Shown: positions 1 to 5,565, numbered from the stretch's first letter. The stretch is DNA of 5,565 nt from Deltaproteobacteria bacterium (GCA_031277995.1 JAITLH010000188.1:1-5565), one strand, 5' to 3'. Numbers and translations: made by a program. The notes: generated by a model not told the origin, from the letters alone.

Positions 1-1525
1 TTATTCAGATGAACAAAAAGCCAAGGCTAATTGGGTTCCGGGGGAAGATGAAAAAGAAGAAGATAATCCCTACGCCGCCCTTCCTCGCATGGTCATGATG
101 ACCTACAAACTCCCAGATGAAATCCTCAATGTCGCCACTAAAGGAGAATTCAATGAATTCGATCTAAACGTTTTCTTTTCGGCGACAGGCACAAATGATA
201 ACGCTAAGTTCGTGCATGAAGAGTCAGTTCAAAAGTGGTTAGATCTCATTCGTGGTTCATATATGGGCACTTCAAATGATGATCTCATTCTAGGGGCCAA
301 AAAGCCTGAAATGCCTTTTTCAAACTTAAGATTGCTTAATATTCTTAGCCACACTCTTTGGTTCCTTCCCAATGTTGCATCTTGTTTCGCGATGCGCAAT
401 TTAATGAATCAAAGGGTGAATGTTTTTTTTAATGATTATAAAATTAATGTTTCCGCTGGCCCATCCGCCGGTACGGGCATTCTTGCTTTGGAGCCGGTTT
501 TGAAATCCATGGATTCTCCGCTTCATACAAAGACCATCACGCTTACTTGTGGCAAGTTAACTACCGGCGTGACCGTAAAGCCTTGGACCGGTATCTTTAT
601 GTTGAGAAACTTGTCAACGCCAGAAACTTACTTTCAGGCCGCTTTTAGGGTACAAAGCCCTTGGACGATAGACCTTGAAAATGGCCAACGTCAAATAATG
701 AAAGATGTTTGTTATGTCTTTGATTTCGCGCTTCATCGGGCCATAAAACTAATCGCCGATTATAGTTGTCGGCTTAGCATCAATGAAACAAACCCGGAAA
801 AAAAGGTTGAGGAATTCATTAATTTTCTTCCGGTTATCGCTTATGATGGCGCGACCATGAAAGAAATCAACGCCAGCGAAATTCTTGATTTTGCCTTAAC
901 CGGAACGTCGGCTACCCTCTTGGCCAGACGTTGGGAAAGCGCCCTTTTAGTTAAAGTTGATAACGATACGCTTTCTCGTTTACTCGCTAACGAAGAGGCC
1001 ATGCGAGCTTTAATGAGCATTGAAGGATTTCGTAGTCTCAATAACGATATCCAAAGAATAATTAACCTCACTGAAAAAGTGAAAAAAGTAAAAAATCAAG
1101 GTGAACCACTATCACCAGAAGAAAAGAAAGAATTATCTAAAGAAGAAAAAGAGTATAGGGAAAAGCGTAAAATAATTCAACAAAAACTCATTAAATTTGC
1201 TACTCGTATACCTATATTTATGTATTTATCTGATTATAGGGAATATAGTCTAAAAGATGTGATAACACAATTAGAGCCAAATCTTTTTAAAAAAGTTACT
1301 GGCTTAAATGTGTATGATTTTGAGTTACTTTTATCTTTAGGTCTATTTAATGTGCCATTAATGAATGATGCTGTTTATAAATTTAAGCGTTATGAAGACT
1401 CTAGTCTTAATTATACCGGATTGGACAAGCATGAAGGTGAACATATTGGATTGTTTGACACCGCTATTACAGAAAGTGAGTATAAGTCACTTTACGAAAC
1501 CCAGCAAATTTCATTGAAAACCTAA
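1..1525 (+). CDS. Type III restriction-like DEAD/DEAH helicase, C-terminal part (5' end outside window)
   Basis: The reading frame is open from the first full codon (base 2) to TAA at 1523-1525, giving 507 visible residues. No start is visible, and the ATG at 89 lies inside the frame, so the gene begins left of the window. Helicase motifs of the second RecA-like domain can be read. Motif V is TTGVTV with the T-G-V-T core at visible residues 188-191 (563-574). Motif VI is QAAFRVQ at residues 212-218 (635-655), a variant of the Q-x-x-G-R-x-x-R arginine-finger motif. The Walker A and DEAD/DEAH motifs must lie upstream. A Lys/Glu-rich, probably helical stretch follows at about residues 351-397. 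The C-terminus shows no nuclease motif I recognise. Relatives are large ATP-dependent helicase/restriction proteins, so a role in DNA restriction or phage defence is inferred. The AT-rich composition contrasts with the rest of the window and suggests transfer. The helicase family call is firm; the precise system is not known. Confidence 0.8.
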   Translation, partial: YSDEQKAKANWVPGEDEKEEDNPYAALPRMVMMTYKLPDEILNVATKGEFNEFDLNVFFSATGTNDNAKFVHEESVQKWLDLIRGSYMGTSNDDLILGAKKPEMPFSNLRLLNILSHTLWFLPNVASCFAMRNLMNQRVNVFFNDYKINVSAGPSAGTGILALEPVLKSMDSPLHTKTITLTCGKLTTGVTVKPWTGIFMLRNLSTPETYFQAAFRVQSPWTIDLENGQRQIMKDVCYVFDFALHRAIKLIADYSCRLSINETNPEKKVEEFINFLPVIAYDGATMKEINASEILDFALTGTSATLLARRWESALLVKVDNDTLSRLLANEEAMRALMSIEGFRSLNNDIQRIINLTEKVKKVKNQGEPLSPEEKKELSKEEKEYREKRKIIQQKLIKFATRIPIFMYLSDYREYSLKDVITQLEPNLFKKVTGLNVYDFELLLSLGLFNVPLMNDAVYKFKRYEDSSLNYTGLDKHEGEHIGLFDTAITESEYKSLYETQQISLKT

Positions 1526-1544
1526 CCGACCAAATTCGGTTAGG
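1521..1544. terminator. Hairpin overlapping the helicase stop codon
   Basis: A perfect 9-bp inverted repeat, CCTAACCGA (1521-1529) and TCGGTTAGG (1536-1544), has a 6-base loop. The helicase TAA (1523-1525) lies inside the left arm. On + the stem is followed by AAATCT, which is not a U tract. On - it is followed by only TTTT. It may be a weak terminator or an mRNA 3'-end stabilising stem rather than a classic intrinsic terminator. Confidence 0.4.
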
Positions 1545-1640
1545 AAATCTCTAGGGCGTGGTCACGGTTATCATCCCGGCTACCGAGCGGACCTACCTTG
1601 CGAGTCGGTCCCATGCCCCCTCGGCCATGGCCGCCAGCGC
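1545..1640. other. GC-rich unassigned segment between two hairpins
   Basis: This segment lies between the helicase 3' hairpin and the bidirectional terminator. Base composition changes abruptly from AT-rich to GC-rich here. It holds a perfect 12-bp palindrome, CGGCCATGGCCG (1622-1633). The longest obvious reading on - starts at ATG and gives only 11 codons (MAEGAWDRLAR) before TAG. On + there are open frames of about 30 codons without an evident start. I see no tRNA and no recognisable riboswitch. It could be a gene remnant, a dispersed repeat or an unrecognised structured RNA. Confidence 0.3.
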
Positions 1641-1642
1641 TT

Positions 1643-1709
1643 AAAAAATAAAAAAACCGATCCCGGGCCGCCGTTTTTTTTACGGCTCCCCGGGATCGGT
1701 TCATTTTTT
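1643..1709. terminator. Strong bidirectional intrinsic terminator
   Basis: A 13-bp perfect stem pairs AACCGATCCCGGG (1655-1667) with its complement at 1689-1701. A 2x2 internal loop then leads to 5 more pairs (1670-1674 with 1682-1686), closed by a seven-T loop (1675-1681). On the - strand the stem is followed by TTTTTATTTTTT (1654 to 1643), ideal for ending the SPOR transcript about 50 bases after its stop. On + it is followed by CATTTTTT (1702-1709), so it can also stop transcripts from the helicase gene. It separates the two convergent transcription units. Confidence 0.85.
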
Positions 1710-1722
1710 GGCTCGAGATGGG

Positions 1723-1742
1723 GGCGAAATTATTTTTTCGCC
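1723..1742. other. Small hairpin just after the SPOR stop codon
   Basis: GGCGAAA (1723-1729) and TTTCGCC (1736-1742) form a 7-bp stem with a 6-base loop. It begins 8 bases beyond the stop of the SPOR gene on the - strand. No T tract follows on -, so it is probably accessory to the strong terminator at 1655-1701 or incidental. Confidence 0.3.
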
Positions 1743-1750
1743 TTGGCCTT

Positions 1751-3400
1751 TTAGGGGTTTAATTTCGAGAGATAGGGTTGGTGGGCCCCGGCCACCGACA
1801 AGGCCACGGCGGCCGTTTTGCCTTGGATTTCCGTTTCGTAGCGGCCCACCCGAACGTTAAAGCGCCCGCTGGAAGTCCTGTAAAAGTAGACGTCCTCAAA
1901 GCCCAGATCGGTAAACTTTTTAACCATGGCCTTGGCCGCTTCCTCGTTTCCCACCGCCCCCACCTGGATGGTGAAAAGTCCCTTCTTGGTGGGTTTGGCC
2001 GGCCAGAAGTAATCCTCCCCGGCGTCTTTTTTCTCCCCCCGCCCCAAAGCCGTTTCGTTTCCCGTGCCCGTGCCCACGGCCGTGCCCTTGGCCTGGTCGC
2101 TAGCCCCGAGGCTAGCCCCAATGCTGGCCCCGATACTGGCCCCGACACTGGCCAGTCCCCTGGCCGCGTCCGGGCTCTGGGAGCTCTCGGGCGTTATGGG
2201 CCCGCCGCGGCCGTTAAGCCCCGTCTCGGCCGAGGCGCTTGGGGTTTGGGGGCGCTCTTGGCTAGCGGCCCTTGGCTTATTTTCGCCAGCGGGGGAGGGG
2301 GCCTTGGAAGCTTGGCTTGGCGCGGTCCCGATAATCTCGCCGGGGGCCGATTGGCCGGGGGCCGGTTGGGCGGCGGCCGAGGCGGATCGAGTCTCGGGGG
2401 CGGGTTTGGGATTGTCGTTGGCCGCCGGGGTCTGGGCCATGGGGGCTTGGCCGGTTGGGCTTTCGTTTCGGGCGATCCTAAGGTCGATGGGCGCTTCGCT
2501 TTGGGGAAGTGGCGGGGGGTCTTGCGGGGGTTCGTTTTGGGCCAGGCTATCGGGGGAGACGATGACGATCGGATAATCGGAATCGAGGGGTTCGATTTCG
2601 TCTTGGAGAGCGGCTAGGTTTTCGGGGTCTTGGTTTAGGCCCAAAAACGAGCCCAGGGCCGAGGATTGGATCTTTTCCGCTAGTTCGTTTTCGTCCTCGG
2701 TTAGGGTAACCCGGCCCACGATAAAACCCAAAACGAACATCCAAGCCAAAACTATGAAAGAAAAAAACAGGCGGGTTAGCCACTTAAGCGAGGTCAGCCA
2801 TCTGGGTTCTTTGCTTAGGCCGCCTAGGGTTTCGGTTATTTTGCGGCCAAAAAACCTACCCTTGCCGGGGGGGCCGTAGTTTTTTTCGCCCTCGGTTTGG
2901 CCGCCCTCGGAAAGGTCGGTTGGTAATCGGTTTAAGGGCGATTGGGAAGTTTTGTTCGATTCGCCCGAGGCCCCGTTTACCGAGCCTATTTGGGTGTCGT
3001 AGTCAGAACCCGTAACCGAGCCGCCATCCTCGCCCCTGGCCAGGGGCGGGCCTTTGGCCGAGCCGTTCGAGCCGCCATTGGTCCCGGCTTTTTTGGAAGA
3101 GCCGTTCGCGCCCGCCGGGGTTAGGCCGTGGCCGTTGCCGTTTCCTTGGCCGCCTTTGTTAAAGGGGAAGACCTGGTTTTTTTGGGTATCGGGGCTAACG
3201 AAAGTCGCCCCCGAGGCGTTCTCGATTTTTCCGCCCAGGTTTTTCAAGCGATAGTGGTCAAAAAAAGTGGTTTCTTTGGTCAAAAGCCTTTCGACCATTC
3301 GGCTCACGTTGTCGGTGGTGTACTTTGAGGTGGCCGATTCGGGCAGGACTTTCTCCCCGTTCACTTTTTCGTCTTTTTGGCCCGCGTCGTTTCCGCCCAT
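1751..3400 (-). CDS. SPOR-domain single-pass membrane protein with long cytoplasmic arm
   Basis: The protein is 549 residues from the ATG at 3400, chosen because GAGGG lies 6 bases upstream. An in-frame TTG at 3478 would add 26 hydrophobic residues (MVGLFLVFSWLF...). From the ATG, residues 20-70 look ordered and 82-180 are Gly/Asn/Ser-rich low complexity. Residues 211-229 (LFFSFIVLAWMFVLGFIVG) form one transmembrane helix. Residues 285-460 are a Pro/Ala/Ser-rich linker holding a GAS(I/L) repeat at about 420-434. Residues 473-545 form the SPOR fold, with FTIQVGAV, a helix, and FNVRVGRYETE. SPOR domains bind denuded septal glycan strands, so a periplasmic C-terminus and a role in division or envelope maintenance are inferred. 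The gene follows argS in the same direction but probably has its own promoter at 3512-3539. The cytoplasmic arm of about 200 residues before the membrane helix is unusual and has no function I recognise. SPOR identity is firm, the start moderately so. Confidence 0.85.
   Translation of the reverse strand: MGGNDAGQKDEKVNGEKVLPESATSKYTTDNVSRMVERLLTKETTFFDHYRLKNLGGKIENASGATFVSPDTQKNQVFPFNKGGQGNGNGHGLTPAGANGSSKKAGTNGGSNGSAKGPPLARGEDGGSVTGSDYDTQIGSVNGASGESNKTSQSPLNRLPTDLSEGGQTEGEKNYGPPGKGRFFGRKITETLGGLSKEPRWLTSLKWLTRLFFSFIVLAWMFVLGFIVGRVTLTEDENELAEKIQSSALGSFLGLNQDPENLAALQDEIEPLDSDYPIVIVSPDSLAQNEPPQDPPPLPQSEAPIDLRIARNESPTGQAPMAQTPAANDNPKPAPETRSASAAAQPAPGQSAPGEIIGTAPSQASKAPSPAGENKPRAASQERPQTPSASAETGLNGRGGPITPESSQSPDAARGLASVGASIGASIGASLGASDQAKGTAVGTGTGNETALGRGEKKDAGEDYFWPAKPTKKGLFTIQVGAVGNEEAAKAMVKKFTDLGFEDVYFYRTSSGRFNVRVGRYETEIQGKTAAVALSVAGAHQPYLSKLNP
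2099..2153 (-). repeat. 12-bp tandem repeat encoding GAS(I/L)
   Basis: On + the units are GCTAGCCCCGAG (2099-2110), GCTAGCCCCAAT (2111-2122), GCTGGCCCCGAT (2123-2134), ACTGGCCCCGAC (2135-2146), then a partial ACTGGCC (2147-2153). The period is 12 bases and the units differ at a few positions. On - they encode Gly-Ala-Ser-Ile/Leu repeats in the periplasmic linker of the SPOR protein. The period keeps frame, so copy-number changes would alter linker length without truncation. Confidence 0.8.
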
Positions 3401-3406
3401 ATGCTG

Positions 3407-3411
3407 CCCTC
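3407..3411 (-). promoter_or_regulatory. Ribosome binding site deciding the SPOR gene start
   Basis: The - strand reads GAGGG, then CAGCAT, then ATG at 3400. The 6-base spacing suits a Shine-Dalgarno element. This favours the ATG over the upstream in-frame TTG at 3478, which has only a more distant GGGA before it. Confidence 0.5.
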
Positions 3412-3511
3412 GGTTTGCCAATGAGAGTTTGGTTAGCCCATAAAAAAGCCAAGAAAAAACTAAAAAAAGGCCAACCAAAAAAAGCGATTCCCGTCAATCG
3501 GGAAAACAAAT

Positions 3512-3539
3512 ATAATACTTATTTAAATAAATAAGTTAA
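3512..3539 (-). promoter_or_regulatory. Candidate sigma70-type promoter for the SPOR gene
   Basis: On -, TTAACT (3539-3534) and TATTAT (3517-3512) are separated by 16 bases. They match the -35 and -10 consensus at 4 of 6 and 5 of 6 positions. The region is strikingly AT-rich in a GC-rich setting. A start near 3505 would give a leader of about 105 bases to the preferred ATG or about 27 bases to the TTG at 3478. This is inferred from sequence only. Confidence 0.45.
3518..3535. promoter_or_regulatory. 18-bp AT-rich palindrome between -35 and -10
   Basis: CTTATTTA (3518-3525) and TAAATAAG (3528-3535) form a perfect inverted repeat with a 2-base centre. It fills the spacer of the candidate SPOR promoter. 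Its size and position suit an operator for a dimeric regulator, but in AT-rich sequence such symmetry can arise by chance. Confidence 0.35.
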
Positions 3540-3574
3540 CGTTTGGCCGAAGGTTAAAAACCATTGGCCAAACG
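3540..3574. terminator. Hairpin downstream of argS, terminator-like
   Basis: CGTTTGGCC (3540-3548) pairs with GGCCAAACG (3566-3574). Two further pairs and an inner GGTT/AACC stem (3552-3555 with 3559-3562) extend it. It starts 9 bases after the argS stop on -. The - strand continues as TTAACTTATTTATTT, T-rich but interrupted. It may be a partial terminator for argS before the SPOR promoter. On + it is followed by CGGTTTTTG. Confidence 0.5.
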
Positions 3575-3583
3575 CGGTTTTTG

Positions 3584-5254
3584 TCACATCTTTTCCGGGG
3601 CCGTGACCCCCAGTAGATCCAGCCCAATCGCGGTCACTTGCTTAACCGCCTTGGCCAGTTCCAACCTGGCCCGGGTCAGGGGCCAATTGTCTTCGTCAAC
3701 CAAGCGGTAAGCCCCGTAGTATTGGTGAAAGAGCTTGGCCAGGGTTGAGAGATACGAGGTCAAAAGATGGGGCTCCAGGCGTTTGGCCACGGTCAGTAAG
3801 GTTTCCGGAAAGGTCGAAAGGGTTTTGACGATCTCGATTTCCTCGTTGGCCGAAAGCAAAGACAGATCGACCGGGAGCTTAGCCGCTTCCGGGTCCGGTT
3901 TGGCCTCAAGGGCCTTGCCCAAAAGGCTATTGACCCGGGCGCAAACGTACTGGACGTAAAAAACCGGGTTGTCGCGGCTTTGGGACTTGGCCAGCTCAAG
4001 ATCGAAATCGAGCGCCGATTCGTGGCTTCTGGTTAGGAAGATAATCCTGGCCGCGTCGGCCCCGACCTCGGCCACCACCTCTTCCAGGGTCACGAATTCC
4101 GCCCGCCTGGTGGACATGTTGACGGCCTTGCCGTCCCTAAGTAAGTTCACCAACTGGACCAAGACCACGGAAAAATCTTCGGGGTCGCGGCCCAGGGCCG
4201 AGACGGCCGCCTTGACCCTGGGTATGTAACCGTGGTGATCGGCGCCCCAGATGTCTATGAGTTGGTCATAGCCGCGATCGAATTTTTCCTTGTGGTAGGC
4301 GATGTCCGAGGCGAAGTAAGTCATTTCGCCGTCAGACTTAACCAATACCCTATCCTTATCGTCACCAAAGGCTGTTGACTTAAACCATAGGGCTCCGTCT
4401 TTATGGTAAGTATGGCCTTGTTTCTCTAGAAAGTCAAAACTTTTTTCGACAAGATGATTCTCGTAGAGGCTTTTTTCCGAAAACCAAGTGTCGTGACGGA
4501 TCTTAAAGTCGCGTAAGTCTTTTTTAATTCCGGCCATGATAACGCCGATGGCATGTCCGGTCAGGATCTCGACCTTTTCGTTTTCGGGCAATTTATCGAA
4601 ACCCTCGCCCAAACTGGGGGCCGCCTCGCGGGCGATGTCGGTTATGTAATCGCCCCGATAGAAATCGGCGGGTATTTCGACTTTTTTGCCCATAAGCTCG
4701 TTTAGCCTAACCAGAACCGAGTTTCCCAAAATCCTCATCTGGCGGCCGGCGTCGTTAACGTAATATTCGCAGCCGACGTCATAACCAACGAAAGAAAGAA
4801 TCCTGGCCAAGGCGTCTCCCAGGGCCGCCCCGCGGCCGTGGCCGACGTGCAGGGGCCCGGTGGGGTTGGCCGAGACGTATTCGACCAAAACCCGGCCCTT
4901 GGGGGCGTTGTCGCGCCCGAAATCCGGGCCCAATGACAAGACGTTTTCCAGGGTCTTGGCCCAAAACTTATTGGAAAAGCGAAAATTTATAAACCCCGGT
5001 CCGGCCACTTCCATGGACTCGATAAGCTCGCTTCCTTGGCCAATGGTTTGGACGATGAGATCGGCCAAATCCCTGGGCTTTAGGCCCACCTTTTTGGCCA
5101 AAACCATGGCCGCGTTGCTGGCCAAATGGCCAAACTGGGGGTTATTGGGTTCCTCCAAGATAAAGCCCCCCAGGTCCAAATCGGCCGGCCATTGTTTTTG
5201 GGCGGCGATTTTGTCCAAAGCTGAAACGATAAGGCTTCTAAGTGTTTCTTTCAT
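3584..5254 (-). CDS. argS: Arginyl-tRNA synthetase
   Basis: This class I aminoacyl-tRNA synthetase joins arginine to tRNA-Arg using ATP in the cytoplasm. At 556 residues it is full length for bacterial ArgS. The N-terminal additional domain spans about residues 5-90. The class I HIGH signature appears as HVGH at 136-139, inside the ArgS block SANPTGPLHVGHGRG. The KMSKS-equivalent loop is VNMSTR at 378-383, where Asn stands in place of the first Lys; ArgS enzymes often vary there. The DALR anticodon-binding domain runs from about 430 to the end, closing with the typical GLDLLGVTAPEKM. The ATG at 5254 gives the usual start MKETLRSLI, and an in-frame TAG lies 21 bases upstream of it, so no earlier start is possible nearby. 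No strong ribosome site is adjacent: AGGTTAG is about 16 bases upstream, followed by an A-rich run. It lies 126 bases after alr on the same strand and may be cotranscribed with it. Confidence 0.97.
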   Translation of the reverse strand: MKETLRSLIVSALDKIAAQKQWPADLDLGGFILEEPNNPQFGHLASNAAMVLAKKVGLKPRDLADLIVQTIGQGSELIESMEVAGPGFINFRFSNKFWAKTLENVLSLGPDFGRDNAPKGRVLVEYVSANPTGPLHVGHGRGAALGDALARILSFVGYDVGCEYYVNDAGRQMRILGNSVLVRLNELMGKKVEIPADFYRGDYITDIAREAAPSLGEGFDKLPENEKVEILTGHAIGVIMAGIKKDLRDFKIRHDTWFSEKSLYENHLVEKSFDFLEKQGHTYHKDGALWFKSTAFGDDKDRVLVKSDGEMTYFASDIAYHKEKFDRGYDQLIDIWGADHHGYIPRVKAAVSALGRDPEDFSVVLVQLVNLLRDGKAVNMSTRRAEFVTLEEVVAEVGADAARIIFLTRSHESALDFDLELAKSQSRDNPVFYVQYVCARVNSLLGKALEAKPDPEAAKLPVDLSLLSANEEIEIVKTLSTFPETLLTVAKRLEPHLLTSYLSTLAKLFHQYYGAYRLVDEDNWPLTRARLELAKAVKQVTAIGLDLLGVTAPEKM

Positions 5255-5380
5255 TTTTGTTTTTTTTCTAACCTAAGTTTTCTTCTAGTTGTTGACCCGA
5301 AAAATCGGCCGGCCCTGGCCCCTTGGGCCCTGGCCTCGCGGCCAAAAGCCCTTTGGCCTTGGCCCATTGGCTTTTGGGGG
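5255..5380. other. GGCC-rich spacer between alr and argS
   Basis: This 126-bp spacer carries eight GGCC tetranucleotides in the 58 bases 5307-5364. A 9-bp inverted repeat, CCAAAAGCC (5342-5350) and GGCTTTTGG (5369-5377), lies just after the alr stop. No T tract follows this stem on -, so it is not a convincing terminator. The argS-proximal end (5255-5290) is A-rich on -. I see no clear promoter. Read-through from alr into argS is plausible. Confidence 0.5.
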
Positions 5381-5565
5381 CTAGGATCGCTTTTTGTGGC
5401 CTTTGGCCCCGGCGCTTTTTTTGTAGGTCCTGGGATTAAGCCGGCCCAGATGGCAAAGTATTTCGTAGGCCGAGGTTTTTTCCCAAGCGCCTATCAGGTT
5501 GGCCCCGATGAATTGGTCGCCCTGGGCGCCCAAAATAACCACCTCGTCGCCGGCCTTGGCGCCGC
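5381..5565 (-). CDS. alr: Alanine racemase, C-terminal fragment (5' end outside window)
   Basis: Reading - from 5563 gives 60 residues ending at TAG (5383-5381). The gene starts right of the window. The peptide matches the end of the alanine racemase beta-domain: GDEVVILG, then GDQFIGANLIGAWEKTSAYEI, then LCHLGRLNPRTY, where family members typically have GDEVVLLG, TINYEILC and RVPRxY. A short basic tail (SAGAKGHKKRS) follows. Alr is a PLP-dependent cytoplasmic enzyme that interconverts L- and D-alanine, supplying D-alanine for peptidoglycan. The PLP lysine and catalytic tyrosine lie outside the window, so activity cannot be judged. Direction and spacing suggest a possible operon with argS. 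Confidence 0.85.
   Translation of the reverse strand, partial: GAKAGDEVVILGAQGDQFIGANLIGAWEKTSAYEILCHLGRLNPRTYKKSAGAKGHKKRS

Noticed and set aside
89..91. ATG at 89 as the true helicase start
   Set aside because: The frame stays open to the window edge. The upstream residues read naturally into the protein, and the missing N-terminal helicase motifs require a longer gene.
422..429. Run of eight T in the helicase gene as a phase-variable tract
   Set aside because: The frame is intact on both sides and a single short T run in AT-rich DNA is not unusual. There is no evidence of variation.
841..1071. - strand open frame of 76 codons inside the helicase gene
   Set aside because: It is opposite conserved helicase coding sequence, with no family resemblance.
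1555..1645. Weak resemblance of the - strand to the 5' part of a 5S rRNA (CTGGCGGCCATGGCCGAGGG)
   Set aside because: Only the first about 20 bases resemble it. The conserved internal 5S block and the complementary 3' strand of helix I are not found, and the segment is too short before the helicase hairpin.
1521..1710. Possible tRNA or attachment site at the junction
   Set aside because: No cloverleaf, T-arm consensus or matching direct repeat is visible in the window.
2064..2576. Second + strand open frame (170 codons) antisense to the SPOR linker
   Set aside because: It is a repetitive Ala/Leu/Pro-rich translation of the GC-rich linker DNA in another frame, with no independent support.
1778..2617. 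Long + strand open frame (279 codons) opposite the SPOR gene
   Set aside because: It is antisense to a gene with a clear SPOR domain. The translation is Gly/Arg-rich low complexity without recognisable motifs, as expected from GC-rich DNA with few stops.
4860..5276. + strand open frame of 138 codons opposite the argS 5' end
   Set aside because: It lies opposite a certain argS sequence and has no recognisable domain.
1..5565. CRISPR array or insertion sequence
   Set aside because: No regularly spaced repeats of CRISPR type, no transposase coding sequence and no terminal inverted repeats with target duplications were seen.

Overview
The window looks like a junction between a bacterial core region and an AT-rich, probably acquired segment. 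Positions 1 to about 1545 hold the 3' part of one rightward gene. It encodes the C-terminal half of a superfamily II helicase of the type III restriction-enzyme (Res subunit) kind. Its base composition is roughly 25-50% GC, falling toward the 3' end. The rest of the window is mostly GC-rich, locally up to about 80%, and dense in GGCC. It carries three leftward genes: the 3' end of an alanine racemase gene (alr, at the right edge), a complete arginyl-tRNA synthetase gene (argS), and a complete gene for a single-pass membrane protein ending in a SPOR peptidoglycan-binding domain.

Layout on +: helicase fragment (1-1525, +); a 225-bp convergent intergenic stretch with two hairpins around a GC-rich orphan segment (1545-1640); the SPOR gene (1751-3400, -); an AT-rich promoter/terminator region (3401-3583); argS (3584-5254, -); a 126-bp GGCC-rich spacer (5255-5380); and the alr 3' end (5381-5565, -). 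The strong hairpin at 1655-1701 has T tracts on both sides and separates the convergent helicase and SPOR transcription units.

The organism is a Gram-negative bacterium. A SPOR protein with a transmembrane anchor, next to alr, implies a peptidoglycan envelope with a periplasm. The argS-then-SPOR order and the ArgS sequence style suggest Desulfobacterota (former Deltaproteobacteria). That is recollection, not a search result. Alr makes D-alanine for peptidoglycan, the SPOR protein probably binds septal peptidoglycan, and ArgS is housekeeping. The helicase fragment is functionally unrelated and probably belongs to a restriction or defence system lying mostly left of the window.

I did not find a clearly new multi-gene system. 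The points most worth a second look are the partial restriction-like helicase, the SPOR protein with a long cytoplasmic arm and a codon-level GAS repeat, the orphan segment at 1545-1640, and the GGCC-packed spacer upstream of argS.
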